Below, piece by piece: positions 15,404 to 24,928 of a stretch of 64,000 bases of DNA. The translations under genes and the position numbers were made by a program. Source of the stretch: Pseudooceanicola endophyticus (GTDB taxonomy: Bacteria > Pseudomonadota > Alphaproteobacteria > Rhodobacterales > Rhodobacteraceae); assembly GCF_018760365.1 (NCBI RefSeq), contig NZ_JAHIAB010000006.1, positions 124,001-188,000 on the forward strand. Reading direction: 5' to 3'. Positions within the stretch are counted from its first letter, which is position 1. Each line of letters begins with the position of its first letter. A model generated the notes under the pieces. That model had not been told where the DNA came from. It made no database searches and was given only the letters and a program-made list of their open reading frames with translations.

Positions 15404-15988
15404 TCAGCGCTTGCGGTCGCGGCGCGAGGACATCGGCTGGAAGGCAACGCCGACATGGGCGTCGCAATAGGGTTTGCCCTGCTGCGCGGGCAGGCCGCAG
15501 AACCAGAAATCGTCGGTCGCGGGATCGCCCACCGGCCATTTGCAGGTCTTCTCGGTCAGCTCCATGAGGGTGAGCTTCTTCGATTTCTTCTCGACCTCGT
15601 TCACCTTGGCCAGCGCTTCGGGGCTGATCTCGTTGGCGGAAGGCTGCGGCGGCAGCGGCTGGCCGGCCGGAATGATCTTGCGCACGGCGGGGGTCGAGGG
15701 CGCAGCCGAGGTGGTACGCGGCTCGGGCGCGGGCTCGGGCTCGGCGGCGGGTTTCGGCGCGGCGGTCGCGGGCTTGGCGGCGGGCTTGGCCTCGACCGGC
15801 TTGGGCGCGGGCTGTGCGGCAGCAGCCGGTGCGGCCCCGCCGGTGCGGTTCGACAGGCCCAGGCGATGGACCTTGCCGATCACGGCGTTGCGGGTCACCC
15901 CGCCCAGCTCTTTCGCGATCTGGCTGGCCGACTGGCCCTCCGACCACATCTTCTTCAGAAGCTCGACGCGTTCATCGGTCCAGGACAT
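15404..15988 (-). CDS. gcrA: GcrA cell cycle regulator
   Basis: 194 aa. The N-terminal helix-turn-helix (residues 1-45, MSWTDERVELLKKMWSEG...SQIAKELGG-VTRNAVIGKVHRLGL) is the GcrA DNA-binding domain that recognises methylated GAnTC promoters in Caulobacter. A Pro/Ala/Lys-rich linker (about 50-110) leads to the C-terminal sigma70-binding domain with CKWPVGDP and FWFCGLPAQQGKPYC. The protein is specific to Alphaproteobacteria, which supports the taxonomic call. Confidence 0.95.
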   Translation of the reverse strand: MSWTDERVELLKKMWSEGQSASQIAKELGGVTRNAVIGKVHRLGLSNRTGGAAPAAAAQPAPKPVEAKPAAKPATAAPKPAAEPEPAPEPRTTSAAPSTPAVRKIIPAGQPLPPQPSANEISPEALAKVNEVEKKSKKLTLMELTEKTCKWPVGDPATDDFWFCGLPAQQGKPYCDAHVGVAFQPMSSRRDRKR

Positions 15989-16134
15989 GACGCCCTCCTA
16001 ACATTCCCGTCGGCCGCGTCTCCCCGCGGTCCATGGGGGCGGACGGTGCCGTTGCACCGCCCATCCGAAATTCAGGCCCCTATACTAGTCATGGGGGCCA
16101 TATGTTCAAGGTCGCCTTGGCGTCCGGACGCCGC

Positions 16135-17061
<927 letters not shown>

Positions 17062-17124
17062 CGGTGTCGTCTCCGCCCGGGGTGCACGGGGGGCGCCTGC
17101 CCCCCGGCCCGGATGCTAATCCAG

Positions 17125-18300
17125 TTACTTGGCGCTCAGGGCCGTCGCGGCGGCATCCAGCCGCTCGACCGCCTCGGCGATGTCTTCATCGGTGATGTTC
17201 AGAGGCGGCAGCAGGCGCACAACGTTGTCGCCGCCCGGCACGGTGATGATCTCGGCCGCGTAGCCCGCCTTCACCAGGTCGACATTCGCCACCTTGCACT
17301 TCAGGCCGATCATCAGCCCCAGGCCCCGGACGCCTTCGAAGACGTCGGGATGGGCGGCCACCAGGCCTTCCAGCTTCTGACGCAGCAGGCCGCCCTTGCG
17401 CGCGACCTCCGACAGGAAGGCCGGATCGGCCAGGTGCTTCATCACGGCAATGCCCACGGCGCAGCCCAGCGGGTTGCCGCCGTAAGTGGAACCATGGGTG
17501 CCTGCGGTCATGCCCGAGGCCGCCTCTTCGGTGGCCAGAACCGCGCCCAGCGGGAAGCCCCCGCCGATGCCCTTGGCGGACATCATGATGTCCGGGATGA
17601 TGCCGGCGAACTCATGGGCGAACAGCCGCCCGGTCCGGGCCATGCCGCATTGCACCTCGTCAAGGATCAGCAGGCAGCCCTTGTCGTCGCAGATCTGCCG
17701 CAGCCGCTTCAGATCAGCATCGGCGATCGGGCGGATGCCGCCCTCGCCCTGCACCGGCTCGATCATGATGGCGCAGGTGGCCTCGCCCACGGCGGCCTCG
17801 ACGGCGTCCCAGTCGCCCCATTTCATCGGCTTGAAGCCCGGCAGCAGCGGCCCGAAACCCTTCACCATCTTCTCGGTCGGCGCTGCGGCGATCGCCGCAG
17901 AGGAACGCCCGTGGAAGGCGCCGTCAAAAGTGATGATCTCGATCTTCTGGGGCTGGCCCTTCTCGTACCAGTACTTGCGGGCCATCTTCACGGCCAGCTC
18001 GCAGGCCTCGGTGCCCGAATTGGTGAAGAAGACGGTGTCGGCGAAGGTCGCCTCGACCAGCCGCGCCGCCAGCTCTTCCTGCTGGGGAATTTCATAGAGG
18101 TTCGACAGGTGCCAGACCTTGTTGGCCTGCTCGGTCAGCGCCGCCACCAGGTCGGGATGGGCATGACCCAGGGCGTTCACGGCGATCCCCGCGCCCATGT
18201 CCAGGAATCGGCGGCCGTCCGCCTCGATCAGCCAGGAGCCTTCGCCCTTCACGAAGTGGAGGGGCGCACGCGCATAAGTCGGGAGAACGGCAGGGATCAT
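17125..18300 (-). CDS. argD: Acetylornithine transaminase
   Basis: 391 aa class III PLP aminotransferase of arginine (and possibly lysine) biosynthesis. The PLP region shows FTNSGTEACE, FHGRSSAAIAA, LLILDEVQCGMARTG, and Lys in MMSAKGIGGGFPLGA. The ATG follows GAGGACACG. Its leader contains a conspicuous hairpin with two competing pairings just upstream of the ribosome site. Confidence 0.94.
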   Translation of the reverse strand: MIPAVLPTYARAPLHFVKGEGSWLIEADGRRFLDMGAGIAVNALGHAHPDLVAALTEQANKVWHLSNLYEIPQQEELAARLVEATFADTVFFTNSGTEACELAVKMARKYWYEKGQPQKIEIITFDGAFHGRSSAAIAAAPTEKMVKGFGPLLPGFKPMKWGDWDAVEAAVGEATCAIMIEPVQGEGGIRPIADADLKRLRQICDDKGCLLILDEVQCGMARTGRLFAHEFAGIIPDIMMSAKGIGGGFPLGAVLATEEAASGMTAGTHGSTYGGNPLGCAVGIAVMKHLADPAFLSEVARKGGLLRQKLEGLVAAHPDVFEGVRGLGLMIGLKCKVANVDLVKAGYAAEIITVPGGDNVVRLLPPLNITDEDIAEAVERLDAAATALSAK

Positions 18301-18609
18301 ATCGTGTCCTCTGGATCGGGAAGGCCCTGACTGAGCACGCGGCTCAGGGCCAAGTCAAGTTTTCGGGGGGCTGTAGGGGAAGCGCCGCGACATTTTCGGC
18401 GCAGGACCTGACGGCAGGCAGAACCGGCCGCCCCGGGAGGGGGCGGTTCACGCGCGTCGGCGTCGGCGAATCATCTGCAGCGCATAGGTCATGCGCTCTC
18501 ATACGCCCCATGCCCCGCTGACGCAAAGCCCGATCTGGGGCAGGACCGGCGCTGCACCGCGCAACCGGCTCCCCTCATCTGGCCGAAAATATCCCGGGGG
18601 AGTCGGGCC
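18301..18609. other. 309-bp gene-free region between argD and meaB
   Basis: It contains the argD leader hairpin, a GC-rich stem (CCGCCCC/GGGGCGG, about 18428-18446) and one dispersed repeat near meaB. No open frame has convincing coding character. Confidence 0.6.
18323..18351 (-). promoter_or_regulatory. Hairpin in the argD leader
   Basis: Inverted repeats GGCCCTGA/TCAGGGCC and CTGAGC/GCTCAG overlap, so the two pairings are mutually exclusive. The structure ends about 23 nt before the argD ATG. A CTTGACTT box that could serve as -35 element lies next to it (18352-18359). It could affect argD translation or be an operator. Confidence 0.35.
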
Positions 18610-18635
18610 TCAGCCCGACGGGGGCAGCGCCCCCT
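18572..18635 (-). repeat. Dispersed 3'-end repeat, copy 3, overlapping the meaB stop
   Basis: On the minus strand the order is GGGGGCGCTGCCCCC, then a GTCGGGC/GCCCGAC hairpin, then CCCCCGGGATATTTTC and GGCCAGATGA. The first hairpin lies inside meaB and encodes its final ALPPSG and stop. Confidence 0.75.
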
Positions 18636-19617
18636 GCCCGGCCTCGGCGCCAAGCAACGCCAGCATCTCCCGCGCCGCCAGGGCCGGGGTCATCCGCCCC
18701 TCGGCCACCTGCCCCGCCAGCGCCTCCATCCGAAGCTTCGCCGCGCCCGTCTCCAGCGCCGCCAGCAGCCCCTGGCGGACCTCTTCGGCGAACCAGAACC
18801 GTGCCTGCTGCGCCCGCACCGCCGCAAAGACACCGGCCTCCCGGCGCCAGTCCGCCAGCGCCCGCATCTCGTTCCAGGCGGCCTCAAGCCCCGCCTCCTC
18901 CAGCGCCGAGACGCACATCGCCTTCGGAAAGCCCTCCGGATCCTGGGGCCGGCGCCTGAGCAGCCGCAGCGCGCCCGCGTAATCGGCACAGGTGCGCATC
19001 GCCGCCGGTTTCAGATCGCCATCCGCCTTGTTCACAAGGATCAAGTCGGCCATTTCCATGATGCCGCGCTTGACACCCTGAAGCTCGTCTCCGCCCGCCG
19101 GTGCCAGCAGCAGCAGGAAGAGGTCGGAAAGCTGCGCCACCATGGTCTCCGACTGCCCGACGCCCACCGTCTCGATCAGCACCACATCAAAGCCCGCCGC
19201 CTCGCAGAGCGCCACCGCCTCGCGGGTGCGCCGCGCCACGCCGCCCAGCTGCGACTGGCTGGGCGAGGGGCGGATGAAGGCCCCGGGATCGCGCGAGAGC
19301 CGCTCCATCCGCGTCTTGTCCCCCAGGATCGAGCCCCCCGAGCGTGCCGAGCTGGGATCGACCGCCAGCACCGCCACCCGCAGGCCCTGTCCGGTCAGCA
19401 TCATGCCGAAGCTTTCGATGAAGGTGGACTTGCCGACGCCCGGCGTGCCCGAGAGGCCCAGCCGCAGCGCCTGCCGCCCTTGCTGTGCCAGGCGTTGCAG
19501 CAGCGCCGTGGCGGTTTCGCGGTGATCAGGGCGGCGGCTTTCCACCAGGGTGATGGCCCGGGCCAGGGCCCGGCGGTCCCCGGCGGCCAGCTTGCCGGCA
19601 AGCTCTTCGATATCCAT
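18610..19617 (-). CDS. meaB: MeaB/ArgK-type GTPase, methylmalonyl-CoA mutase chaperone
   Basis: 335 aa G3E GTPase that protects and reloads methylmalonyl-CoA (or ethylmalonyl-CoA) mutase with adenosylcobalamin. The P-loop is GTPGVGKS (residues 57-64). AVLAVDPSSARSGGSILGDKTRM and VLIETVGVGQSE are the MeaB switch motifs, and NKAD is the guanine motif. The ATG at 19617 follows GCAGGAGGGACCG; an upstream extension with no homology is rejected. The last residues are encoded by an intergenic repeat that overruns the 3' end. The dimerisation segment appears complete. Confidence 0.93.
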   Translation of the reverse strand: MDIEELAGKLAAGDRRALARAITLVESRRPDHRETATALLQRLAQQGRQALRLGLSGTPGVGKSTFIESFGMMLTGQGLRVAVLAVDPSSARSGGSILGDKTRMERLSRDPGAFIRPSPSQSQLGGVARRTREAVALCEAAGFDVVLIETVGVGQSETMVAQLSDLFLLLLAPAGGDELQGVKRGIMEMADLILVNKADGDLKPAAMRTCADYAGALRLLRRRPQDPEGFPKAMCVSALEEAGLEAAWNEMRALADWRREAGVFAAVRAQQARFWFAEEVRQGLLAALETGAAKLRMEALAGQVAEGRMTPALAAREMLALLGAEAGQGALPPSG

Positions 19618-19721
19618 GGGCGGTCCCTCCTGCGGACCGGGTGTAGCGGCTGGGGGACCGGGGCGTCCAGATGGAACGGGGTCGCGGGCGGGGCCGGTTG
19701 GGGGGACGGATTGGCGGCGGT

Positions 19722-19787
19722 TGGGGGGCGCTGCCCCCGTCGCCTGCGGCGACTCCCCCGGGATATTTTCGGCCAGATGACAGGGAG
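19722..19787 (+). repeat. Dispersed repeat, copy 4
   Basis: GGGGGGCGCTGCCCCC, then CGCCTGCGGCG, then CCCCCGGGATATTTTC and GGCCAGATGACAG. It is almost identical to the copy at the other end of meaB but inverted, and it lies in the meaB/hrpB divergent region. Confidence 0.75.
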
Positions 19788-19831
19788 CCGGGCGGGCTGG
19801 ACGGGGATTCGCCGCCCCGGCATAAGGGGGC

Positions 19832-22258
19832 ATGTTCAGATTGCCCATCGAAGATGCCCTGCCCGCGCTGATCTCTGCCCTGCGGGCCGGGGGCCGGGCC
19901 GTGCTGCAGGCCCCCCCCGGGGCCGGCAAGACCACCCGCGTGCCGCTCGCCATGCTGGAGGCCGGCCTTTGCGAGGGTCGCATCCTGATGCTGGAGCCGC
20001 GCCGGCTGGCCGCCCGTGCCGCCGCCGAGCGTATGGCCCAGACCTTGGGCGAGGCCCCGGGCCAGACCGTCGGCTACCGGGTGCGCGGCGAGAGCAAGGT
20101 GTCGAAGACCACCCGGATCGAGGTGGTGACCGAAGGCATCCTGACCCGGATGATCCAGTCCGACCCCGAGCTTTCGGGCATCGGTGCCGTGATCTTCGAC
20201 GAATTCCACGAACGCTCGCTCAATGCCGACCTTGGCCTGGCCCTGTGCCTTGAGATTGCCGGCGCCCTGCGCGACGACCTGCTGTTGCTGGCGATGTCGG
20301 CGACGCTTGATGCCGCGCCGGTGGCTGCGCTGATGGGGGATGTGCCGGTCGTGACCTCGCAAGGGCGCGCCTTCCCGGTCGAGGTGATCCATGCCGAGGC
20401 CGCCCTGCCGAAGGGACGCGACCTCTGGCCGGCGCTGGCCGCCCTGGTGGGGCGCGCCGCGAAGGAGACCCGGGGCGGAGTCCTGGTCTTCCTGCCCGGC
20501 GCCGGAGAGATTTCCCGGCTGGAGCGCGCGCTGGAGGGGCGCCTGCCCGGAGATTGCCATGTCAGGCCGCTTTACGGCGCGATGAAGTTCGCCGATCAGC
20601 GGGCCGCGCTGGAGGCGCCCAGGCAGGGCCGCAACGTGGTGCTGGCGACCTCGATCGCCGAGACATCGCTGACCATTCCCGAAGTGCGGGCCGTGGTCGA
20701 TGCCGGACAGGCCCGCCGCGCCCGTTTCGATCCCGGGTCGGGCATGTCGCGCCTGGTGACCGAGCGGGTCAGCCGGGCCGAGGCCGCGCAGCGTGCAGGC
20801 CGCGCCGGTCGGGTGGCCGAGGGGCGCTGCTACCGCGCCTGGACGAAGGGAGAGGAGGGCGCCCTGCCCGCCTTCCCCCCCGCCGAGATCGAGGCCGCCG
20901 ACCTTGCGGGGCTGGCGCTGGAACTGGCGCTCTGGGGGGCGGGGCCCGACGCCCTGTCCTTCCTGACACCGCCCCCCGAAAGCGCCTTTACCGAGGCCCA
21001 GGCCCTCCTGAGGCTGCTGGGCGCGCTGGATGGCCGCGGCCTGATCACCGAACACGGCCGCAGGCTGGCCGCCCTGCCGCTGCACCCGCGCCTGGCCCAT
21101 ATGCTGGCCGTCGCCGGCCCCGAGGCCGCGCCGCTCGCCGCCCTGCTGGCCGACCGCGATCCGATGAGCCGGGGCGCGCCGGTCGACCTGAGCCTGCGGC
21201 TGAAGGCGCTGGCGGGCGGGCATGAGCCCCGCGCCGACCGCGCCGCCCTGGCCCGCATCCGCACCGAGGCCGCCCGCCTTGCGCGCAACGCCGGCCCCGC
21301 CCGCCAGGCGCTGGAGCCCGCCGAGATGGCCGCCCTGGCCTATCCCGACCGCATCGGCCTGCGCCGCCCCGGCGATGCGCCGCGCTATCTGCTTTCGGGG
21401 GGCAAGGGGGCGGTCCTGCCACCCGAGGATCCGCTGGCCAATGCCCGGCTGATCGTCGCCACCGACCTTGACGGCGACCCGCGCGAGGCCCGCATCCGCC
21501 AGGCCACCGGGATTGCCGAAAGCACCCTGCGCACCCTTTTCGCCGACGAGATCACCGAGGTCACCTTCTGCGACTGGTCGAAGCGCGAGCGCCGCGTGCA
21601 GGCCCGCGTGCAGGAGCGTCTGGGCGCCCTCTCGCTGTCGGACCGCGCCTGGAAGGATGCCCCCGAGGAGGACATCGCCCGCGCCATGCTGAGCGGCGTG
21701 CGCGAACTGGGGCTGCTGCCCTCGGAAGGGGCGCGGCTGTTCCTGGCCCGCGCCCGCCTGCTTTCCGGGCAGGGGGATTTCCCCGATTTCTCGGACCAGG
21801 GGTTGATGGACAGCCTCGAAGACTGGCTGCTGCCCTACCTGCGCGGTGTGCGCAGCGCCGAGGACTGGAAGCGATTCGACCTGCAGCCGGCCCTGCGTGC
21901 CCGCCTCGACTGGGATGCCCAGCAGCGCCTTGACCGCGAGGCGCCGGCGAAATTCACCACGCCGCTGGGCCGGGCCATACCCATCGACTATTCCGGCGAG
22001 GATCCCGCCATCGCCCTGCGTCTGCAGGAGATGTTCGGCCAGACCCGCCACCCCAGCGTCGCCGGCAAGCCGCTGGTCGTCACCCTGCTCTCGCCCGCCG
22101 GAAAGCCCTTGCAGATCACCCGCGACATCCCGGGCTTCTGGACCTCTTCCTACGGCGACGTGCGCAAGGACATGCGCGCCCGCTACCCGCGCCATCCCTG
22201 GCCCGAAGATCCCCGCGAAGCCGACCCGACGCTGCGGGCCAAGCCCCGCGGCACCTGA
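19832..22258 (+). CDS. hrpB: ATP-dependent RNA helicase HrpB
   Basis: 808 aa DEAH/RHA-type helicase. Walker A is APPGAGKTT (27-35). The motif II variant DEFH lies at 123-126 (IFDEFHERSL) and motif III SAT at 156-158. Motif VI is QRAGRAGRV. The C-terminal HrpB domain has LSDRAWKDAP and the end motif TSSYGDVRKDMRARYPRHPWPEDP, which is specific to HrpB. The cellular role is poorly defined in the family (RNA metabolism). It is divergent from meaB. Confidence 0.95.
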   Translation: MFRLPIEDALPALISALRAGGRAVLQAPPGAGKTTRVPLAMLEAGLCEGRILMLEPRRLAARAAAERMAQTLGEAPGQTVGYRVRGESKVSKTTRIEVVTEGILTRMIQSDPELSGIGAVIFDEFHERSLNADLGLALCLEIAGALRDDLLLLAMSATLDAAPVAALMGDVPVVTSQGRAFPVEVIHAEAALPKGRDLWPALAALVGRAAKETRGGVLVFLPGAGEISRLERALEGRLPGDCHVRPLYGAMKFADQRAALEAPRQGRNVVLATSIAETSLTIPEVRAVVDAGQARRARFDPGSGMSRLVTERVSRAEAAQRAGRAGRVAEGRCYRAWTKGEEGALPAFPPAEIEAADLAGLALELALWGAGPDALSFLTPPPESAFTEAQALLRLLGALDGRGLITEHGRRLAALPLHPRLAHMLAVAGPEAAPLAALLADRDPMSRGAPVDLSLRLKALAGGHEPRADRAALARIRTEAARLARNAGPARQALEPAEMAALAYPDRIGLRRPGDAPRYLLSGGKGAVLPPEDPLANARLIVATDLDGDPREARIRQATGIAESTLRTLFADEITEVTFCDWSKRERRVQARVQERLGALSLSDRAWKDAPEEDIARAMLSGVRELGLLPSEGARLFLARARLLSGQGDFPDFSDQGLMDSLEDWLLPYLRGVRSAEDWKRFDLQPALRARLDWDAQQRLDREAPAKFTTPLGRAIPIDYSGEDPAIALRLQEMFGQTRHPSVAGKPLVVTLLSPAGKPLQITRDIPGFWTSSYGDVRKDMRARYPRHPWPEDPREADPTLRAKPRGT

Positions 22259-22404
22259 ATCCGCCCCGAAGGGACTCCCGAGGCTTGACGTTTCGCGCCC
22301 TCACGCGTAAGGACGCGCAACACGTTTTCGGTCACCGCCTTTGCGGTGTCCCTGCTATTTGAACGGGGCGCGACCCGCCCTTCAGACAAGACGAGGATGA
22401 AACC

Positions 22405-22692
22405 ATGTCGCGCCGTTGCGAACTGACCGGTAAAGGCCCGATGACTGGCAACAATGTCAGCCACGCAAACAACAAAACCCGCCGCCGTTTCCTGCCGAAC
22501 CTGAACGAGGTTTCGCTGCGTTCGGAAACGCTTGGCCGCAACGTCAAGCTGCGCATCTCCGCGTCGGCCCTGCGTTCGGTGGACCACCGCGGCGGTCTCG
22601 ACAAGTTCCTGGCCAAGGCCAAGGACACGGAGCTGTCGGACAACGCTCTGAAAATCAAGAAAGAAATCGCGAAGGCACAGGCAACCGCCTGA
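22405..22692 (+). CDS. rpmB: 50S ribosomal protein L28
   Basis: 95 aa. [33 protein letters not shown] is diagnostic for L28; the length with the C-terminal extension is normal for Alphaproteobacteria. It has its own leader of about 145 bp, with a CACCGC-cttt-GCGGTG hairpin at about 22337-22352, and a GAGGA ribosome site. L33 is not next to it. Confidence 0.97.
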   Translation: MSRRCELTGKGPMTGNNVSHANNKTRRRFLPNLNEVSLRSETLGRNVKLRISASALRSVDHRGGLDKFLAKAKDTELSDNALKIKKEIAKAQATA

Positions 22693-22719
22693 TCCCCTTC
22701 CGACGATGCTTTCGTCAGG

Positions 22720-22748
22720 CGCCTCCTTCCTCGGAAGGGGGCGTTTTT
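22720..22748 (+). terminator. Intrinsic terminator of rpmB
   Basis: Ten-base-pair stem (CGCCTCCTTC with GAAGGGGGCG, one T.G pair) and TTTTT, 28 nt after the stop. Confidence 0.9.
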
Positions 22749-22800
22749 CGTTTCGGGATTCGCTCTGGCGCCGCCGCAAGGGTCGTGCCACGCTGGCGCC

Positions 22801-23313
22801 ATGTTCGCCCCCCGCCCCCTTTCCCGCCCCTGCCGGCTGCTGACCACGCTCGCCCTCGGCCTGGCCCTGAGCCCGGCGGGCGCCCCGGCCCGCGCCGACA
22901 TCGTGATCGACACGCCCCGGGTCCTGGCCGCGAATCCCCTGGCGCGAACCGCCGCCGCCTACCTGACGCTGACCAATACCGGCCCCGGCGACGATCGCCT
23001 GACGGATCTCTCCAGCCCGGCGGCCGGCCGGGTCGCGCTGCATGAAAGCCGCGATGCCGGCGGCGGCGTGATGACAATGCGACCGCTGCCCGACGGCCTC
23101 GCCCTGCCGGCGGGGCAAAGCCGCAGCCTCGCCCCCGGCGGGCTGCACATCATGCTGTCGGACCTGCGCGCACCGCTCTCTCCGGGCAGCACCCTGACGC
23201 TGACGCTGACCTTCCAGAAGGCCGGCGCCGTCACCCTGACCCTGCCGGTGCAGTCGCGCCTGGACCGGCCGCTGGGCAGCTCGGGACTGCCGCCCCGCAA
23301 GACCGCCCCCTGA
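22801..23313 (+). CDS. Periplasmic copper chaperone PCu(A)C
   Basis: 170 aa. The signal peptide runs to about residue 32 (LTTLALGLALSPAGAPARA). The mature protein has the PCu(A)C copper site: His in ALHES, Met in VMTMRPLP, and the HIM pair in GGLHIMLSDL. It delivers Cu(I) to the CuA or CuB centre of cytochrome c oxidase. The C-terminal extension is short. No oxidase-assembly gene lies next to it, so it is a solitary copy. Confidence 0.9.
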   Translation: MFAPRPLSRPCRLLTTLALGLALSPAGAPARADIVIDTPRVLAANPLARTAAAYLTLTNTGPGDDRLTDLSSPAAGRVALHESRDAGGGVMTMRPLPDGLALPAGQSRSLAPGGLHIMLSDLRAPLSPGSTLTLTLTFQKAGAVTLTLPVQSRLDRPLGSSGLPPRKTAP

Positions 23314-23336
23314 GTTTCATCTTTCCTTAAATATGC
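23314..23336 (-). repeat. Dispersed 3'-end repeat, copy 5 (core only)
   Basis: The minus strand reads ATATTTAAGGAAAGATGAAAC. This is the same core as the copies at 12575 and 45141, located just after the amidase stop in sense orientation. Confidence 0.55.
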
Positions 23337-23358
23337 ACCGCGCCGGTGCCGCCGGCGC

Positions 23359-24075
23359 TTAGCCCCGCCGCACCGGGACCTGCCGCGCCAGCTGCGCCGC
23401 CAGCGCCCGGTCGGCCGTCCCCAGCGGGCCCCGCCCCCAGGGCCGGAACCGCATCCGGAAGGCCTCCAGAAGGATCTCCGGCACGCCGCCCTCGGGCATC
23501 CGGTAGCCGATGGCGGCAAGATCGTGCAGAAAATCCCCCGGCGCCCCTGCGCCCGCCCCCTCGGGCCAGACCGCCAGACCCTGCCGGGCCAGCCGCCGCC
23601 AATCGAACTTCGGTCCCGGATCGGACTTGCGCCCCGGCGCCATGTCGGAATGCCCGATGACCCGCGCGGGCGGGATGTCCCAGCGGGCCATGATCCCGGG
23701 CAGCAGCGCCTCCAGCCGCGCCATCTGCGGCTCGGCGAAGGGATTCGGCGCGGGGTTGGCCAGCTCGATCCCGATCGAGCGTGAATTGACGTCCACCACA
23801 TCGCCCCACTGCCCGACGCCCGCGTGCCAGGCCCGCGCCGCCTCGTCGACAAGCTGCCACAGCCGGCCATCCTCGGCGATCAGGTAATGGGCCGAGACCG
23901 GGGACAGCCCCTGCGGCGGTGCCGGGTCGCAGAGCCGTTCCAGCGCCGCCTCGGCGCTGTCCATCGCGGTATGGTGCAGCACAATGAGGTCGGGGCGCGC
24001 CGCATCGCGACGCGCCCCGTGATTTTCGGAAGGATGCCAGAGCGCGCCGGGCGCCCCCGTCACCGTCACCGGCAC
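23359..24075 (-). CDS. N-acetylmuramoyl-L-alanine amidase (AmiD/AmpD type)
   Basis: 238 aa amidase_2 domain enzyme that cuts the amide between MurNAc and the stem peptide. Zinc ligands: His in LIVLHHTAMDS, His in GHSDMAPGRKSDPG and Asp in the same motif. The start is GTG (codes for VPVTVTGAPG as M), 5 nt after the stop of the upstream lipoprotein gene, with GGAAC as ribosome site. No signal peptide is visible, so it may act in cytoplasmic muropeptide recycling. Confidence 0.9.
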   Translation of the reverse strand: MPVTVTGAPGALWHPSENHGARRDAARPDLIVLHHTAMDSAEAALERLCDPAPPQGLSPVSAHYLIAEDGRLWQLVDEAARAWHAGVGQWGDVVDVNSRSIGIELANPAPNPFAEPQMARLEALLPGIMARWDIPPARVIGHSDMAPGRKSDPGPKFDWRRLARQGLAVWPEGAGAGAPGDFLHDLAAIGYRMPEGGVPEILLEAFRMRFRPWGRGPLGTADRALAAQLARQVPVRRG

Positions 24076-24080
24076 CGGCT

Positions 24081-24842
24081 TCAGTTCCCGGCGGCCTTGC
24101 GGAACGGAGTCGGATCCCAGGTGCAGGCGAAGCCGTCGCCATCCGGGTCCAGGCCCTGCGGGTCCTTCTTCGGACCGCCGTTCGACAGGAAGGCCATCTG
24201 CGCCTGGTCCGGAGACGCGTATTTCGCGCAGTTCTTGGTGTAGCGGCCCTCGGCATTGAAGCCACTGCGCTTGTAAAGCGGCGTGCCCACGGCCTGCGTC
24301 GTCTGCAGCGCGTAGGTCACGATGTTCGGACCATCACCCGAGGCGCGCTGCGGCAGGGCCGTCGGCTCGATCTGCTGGTAGGCCGCGCGGTTCTTGGCGA
24401 TGAACTCCTTGTCCTGCTGGATCGAGCGCTGCTCGCCCACGGCCTTGAAGTTGTTCTCTTCCGAGATCCCGTAGCTGTTGACGGCCTCGCCCAGCGGGCC
24501 GGTCGCAGCCGCGCCGCCCGCCGTATTGGCCTCTCCGACGGGGGTGGTGCCGCCGGTTCCCGCCAGCGCCTGCGACGTCTGTGAGGCGATATCCTCGGCA
24601 TCCCCATCCGCCCCGCCGGCGGCGGTGGTTTGCGCGCCCCCCGGGGTGGAGGACATCGCCGAAAGCGGCTGGCCCGACACTGCAGAGGGGTTCTGCAGCG
24701 TCGCGTTGCCGTTGTTGCCGGGGGCGTTGAGGATCATCTCCCGCTCACGCTCATACTGGCCGAAGGTGTTGTAGCCACTGTCCGGCATCGTGGTGCAGCT
24801 TGCCACGCCCAGCAGGGCCACCGCCATGGTCAATGCGCGCAT
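24081..24842 (-). CDS. Lipoprotein with C-terminal Excalibur-like calcium-binding motif
   Basis: 253 aa from MRALTMAVALLGVASC. The lipobox VASC makes a lipidated Cys at residue 16. The middle (60-130) is low-complexity Gly/Ala/Thr. The C-terminal part has GRYTKNCAKYASPDQAQMAFLSNGGPKKDPQGLDPDGDGFACTWD, where D-x-D-x-D-G-x2-C is the Excalibur (extracellular Ca-binding) signature. It overlaps no gene but is nearly coupled to the amidase (5 bp), so an envelope role is likely. The 9-residue upstream extension is rejected because the lipobox fits the later start. Confidence 0.8.
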   Translation of the reverse strand: MRALTMAVALLGVASCTTMPDSGYNTFGQYEREREMILNAPGNNGNATLQNPSAVSGQPLSAMSSTPGGAQTTAAGGADGDAEDIASQTSQALAGTGGTTPVGEANTAGGAAATGPLGEAVNSYGISEENNFKAVGEQRSIQQDKEFIAKNRAAYQQIEPTALPQRASGDGPNIVTYALQTTQAVGTPLYKRSGFNAEGRYTKNCAKYASPDQAQMAFLSNGGPKKDPQGLDPDGDGFACTWDPTPFRKAAGN

Positions 24843-24891
24843 CGGTTTCTCTCTCGCCTCTCGAAACATTCAAACCCATATGCGTCGTACC

Positions 24892-24913
24892 CGCGCAGAG
24901 GCAAGTCTGCGCG
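24892..24913 (-). terminator. Hairpin after gatA
   Basis: CGCGCAGA/TCTGCGCG arms around a 6-nt loop, 16 bp past the gatA stop. There is no clear T run. Confidence 0.5.
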
Positions 24914-24928
24914 GCGACACTTACCGGG

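Noticed and set aside
19526..22195. 889-codon minus-strand frame opposite hrpB
   Set aside because: Antisense shadow: low-complexity Gly/Gln/His/Arg-rich, while hrpB on the other strand has all helicase motifs.
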